From: Neogemmobacter tilapiae
GTDB lineage: Bacteria; Pseudomonadota; Alphaproteobacteria; Rhodobacterales; Rhodobacteraceae
Direction: 5' to 3'
DNA: 64,000 nt
Assembly: GCF_014652215.1 (NCBI RefSeq)
Contig: NZ_BMYJ01000002.1
Location: 124,001-188,000, forward strand
Part shown: positions 62,813 to 64,000 of the stretch, one piece after another
How the letters are laid out: each line of letters begins with the position of its first letter
Numbering within the stretch: position 1 is the first letter of the stretch
Made by a program: the position numbers and the translations under genes
The notes under the pieces: model-generated
Told to the model about the DNA's origin: nothing
The model's input: only the letters and a program-made list of their open reading frames with translations
Database searches by the model: none

Positions 62813-63685
62813 ATGGTTCGCGCCACCACCACCGTCGATGAGCGTCTTCGGGCGGGGCTTCCCAGCCTGACACGGGCGGAACGCCAACTGGCCTCGCGCA
62901 TTCTGGATCAGTATCCGGTGGCGGCGTTGGGGTCGATCACGGCCTTGGCCAAGACAGCGGCGGTGTCGACGCCGACCGTCGTGCGGTTGGTGCAGAAACT
63001 GGGGTTCAAGGGCTATCCGGATTTCCAGAATTCGATCCGGGCCGAAGTGGAATCGATGCTGGTGTCGCCCTTGGCCAAGCATGACCGCTGGGCGGCGGCG
63101 GCCCCGGACACGCATATTCTGAACCGCTTTGCCGATACGGTGCTGTCAAACCTGACCTCGACGCTGGCGCAGATCGACCATGCGGAATTTGATGCGATTG
63201 CGGCGCTTTTGGCGGATGAAAAGCGGCAGGTCTTTGCGATGGGCGGGCGGATCACCCATGCGATGGCGGATTATTTCGTGACGCTGATGCTGGCGGTGCG
63301 GGCGGATGTGCGGCTGTTGCCCAACCTGTCGAATGCCTGGCCGGTGGCGCTGATCGACATGAAGCCGGGGGATGTGCTGCTGGTCTTTGACATTCGGCGC
63401 TATGAGAATTCGGTGCTGCAACTGGTGGAAATGGCGAAGGAACAGGGGGCGGAGGTGATCCTGATCACCGACCCGTGGATTTCGCCCGCCGCGACCCATG
63501 CGCGCCACCGCTTGATTGCGCAGATCGAGGCCCCCTCGGCCTGGGACAGTATGGTGAGCATCACGGTGCTGGTGGAGACTTTGCTGGCAGCGGTGCAGGA
63601 TTTGCGCTGGGACAAGACGGCGGAACGGATGCAGCGTTTGGAAGACCTGTTCGCGCGCACAAGGTTTTTCCGCAAGCATCGGTGA
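62813..63685 (+). CDS. MurR/RpiR-family transcriptional regulator
   Basis: This is a 290-residue regulator with an N-terminal helix-turn-helix (RAERQLASRILDQYPVAALG, then VSTPTVVRLVQKLGFKGYPD) and a C-terminal SIS domain (VFAMGGRITHAMADYFVTLM, DVLLVFDIRRYENSVLQLV, VILITDPWISPAATHARHRL). RpiR regulators respond to sugar phosphates or, in Rhodobacterales, to other small metabolites. It is divergent from the amidohydrolase gene by 105 bases and is the likely regulator of the amine cluster. Confidence 0.9.
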   Translation: MVRATTTVDERLRAGLPSLTRAERQLASRILDQYPVAALGSITALAKTAAVSTPTVVRLVQKLGFKGYPDFQNSIRAEVESMLVSPLAKHDRWAAAAPDTHILNRFADTVLSNLTSTLAQIDHAEFDAIAALLADEKRQVFAMGGRITHAMADYFVTLMLAVRADVRLLPNLSNAWPVALIDMKPGDVLLVFDIRRYENSVLQLVEMAKEQGAEVILITDPWISPAATHARHRLIAQIEAPSAWDSMVSITVLVETLLAAVQDLRWDKTAERMQRLEDLFARTRFFRKHR

Positions 63686-63741
63686 TCGGGCGGCATGGCC
63701 TGCGGCCATCGGTCTATCGTGGCCTTCGCCTTGCTGCGGCA

Positions 63742-63759
63742 GGGGGGCAGCCGCCCCCC
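63742..63759. terminator. G/C hairpin between the RpiR gene and the last gene
   Basis: GGGGGGC (63742-63748) pairs with GCCCCCC (63753-63759), loop AGCC, in the gap between two convergent genes. T-rich sequence follows only at some distance (63784-63789). Confidence 0.4.
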
Positions 63760-63778
63760 GCGCTGCGCGCCCCCCCCG

Positions 63779-63800
63779 GGGATATTTTTGAAGAAAAGAT
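63779..63800. repeat. 22-base intergenic repeat, copy 2
   Basis: This is the exact reverse complement of 55671-55692. Here it lies just after the stop of the hydroxyacid dehydrogenase on the minus strand, so the two copies are in opposite contexts (before a start, and after a stop). Confidence 0.6.
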
Positions 63801-63804
63801 CGGA

Positions 63805-64000
63805 TCAGTAGCCCCTTGTGCGATCCACCAGATGCAGGGGGGCCTCGCCCCTTTCGACGCGGGCGATGTTTTCCGCGACAATGCGGGCGGCGCTGGGGGC
63901 GCGGGTATCGGCGGCGATATGGGGGGTGACGGTGACGCGGGGATGCGCCCAGAAGGGATGGTCGGCGGGCAGGGGTTCGACGCGGAAGACGTCGAGTGTC
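63805..64000 (-). CDS. D-isomer-specific 2-hydroxyacid dehydrogenase, C-terminal part (partial)
   Basis: The last 64 residues of a minus-strand gene run off the right edge: LDVFRVEPLPADHPFWAHPR, VTVTPHIAADTRAPSAARIV, then ENIARVERGEAPLHLVDRTR and GY. The DVF--EPLP---PFW-HP and TPHIAA signatures (with the catalytic His) are those of GhrA-type glyoxylate/hydroxypyruvate reductases. The stop is TGA at 63805-63807. The N-terminus and NAD-binding motif are outside the window. Confidence 0.85.
   Translation of the reverse strand, partial: TLDVFRVEPLPADHPFWAHPRVTVTPHIAADTRAPSAARIVAENIARVERGEAPLHLVDRTRGY

Noticed and set aside
1-64000. tRNA and rRNA genes
   Set aside because: I scanned for the conserved T-loop and rRNA segments and found no convincing case. 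A tRNA search program would settle this.

Overview
The window is a stretch of GC-rich chromosome from an alphaproteobacterium, most likely of the Rhodobacterales (Rhodobacteraceae). The signs are the order pal-cpoB-tilS-ftsH, the heterotetrameric sarcosine oxidase operon, fhs-chorismate mutase-folD, a GcrA cell-cycle regulator, CtrA-type boxes, several RTX proteins and a DUF2793 spike-like protein. I see no rRNA, tRNA or CRISPR array. Most genes are chromosomal housekeeping or catabolic genes. Small AT-richer islands (about 23.2-27.1, 33.2-33.75, 42.8-43.1, 46.6-48.9 and 59.6-60.5 kb) carry unfamiliar, broken or mobile-looking genes.

Layout: 1-4.1 kb, end of pal, then cpoB, tilS, ftsH and a terminator. 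4.1-7.2 kb, a MOSC protein and two tandem RTX paralogues read leftward from a region with a perfect CtrA box. 7.4-10.4 kb, one-carbon genes fhs, a small chorismate mutase and folD. 10.5-14.9 kb, a phage/GTA-spike-like DUF2793 protein, UDP-glucose dehydrogenase and a Rid-family protein. 15-23 kb, a cluster with an NMT1-type ABC importer, a cytosine-deaminase-like hydrolase, an FAD oxidoreductase, a flavodoxin-fold reductase, a creatininase-family hydrolase and an AraC regulator. 23-27 kb, GNAT, rimO, a DNA methyltransferase remnant and two unknown genes between copies of a CtrA-like repeat, then a REP cluster. 27-31.7 kb, AsmA, two small secreted proteins, nrdR and ribD. 32-38.6 kb, soxB-(inserted gene)-soxD-soxA-soxG and an M20 amidohydrolase. 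38.7-43.8 kb, dnaG, rpoD (with four GANTC-containing octamers upstream), a small unknown and gcrA. 44-47.4 kb, argD-argF and an esterase, preceded by a candidate arginine leader peptide. 47.6-48.7 kb, two DUF1311-like genes, one frameshifted in an A7 run. 48.9-54.6 kb, two more RTX proteins, DUF1993, an MFS transporter and a glycosylase. 54.7-63.7 kb, a nucleotide-sugar epimerase and an amine cluster (formylglutamate-amidohydrolase-like, GS-like ligase, aldehyde and alcohol dehydrogenases, DAO-type oxidase, divergent RpiR regulator) interrupted by a toxin-antitoxin pair with a 35-bp perfect palindrome. The window ends in a 2-hydroxyacid dehydrogenase.

The most promising undescribed elements are: (1) the Arg-rich 21-codon leader ORF with mutually exclusive hairpins before argD-argF; (2) a VapC-type toxin whose antitoxin appears to join a DUF7662-like N-terminus to a VapB-like tail; (3) the GANTC octamer cluster before rpoD; (4) the gamma-glutamylation-style amine cluster; and (5) the ABC/deaminase/creatininase cluster. 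All family names were assigned by reading the translated sequences; no database search was run.
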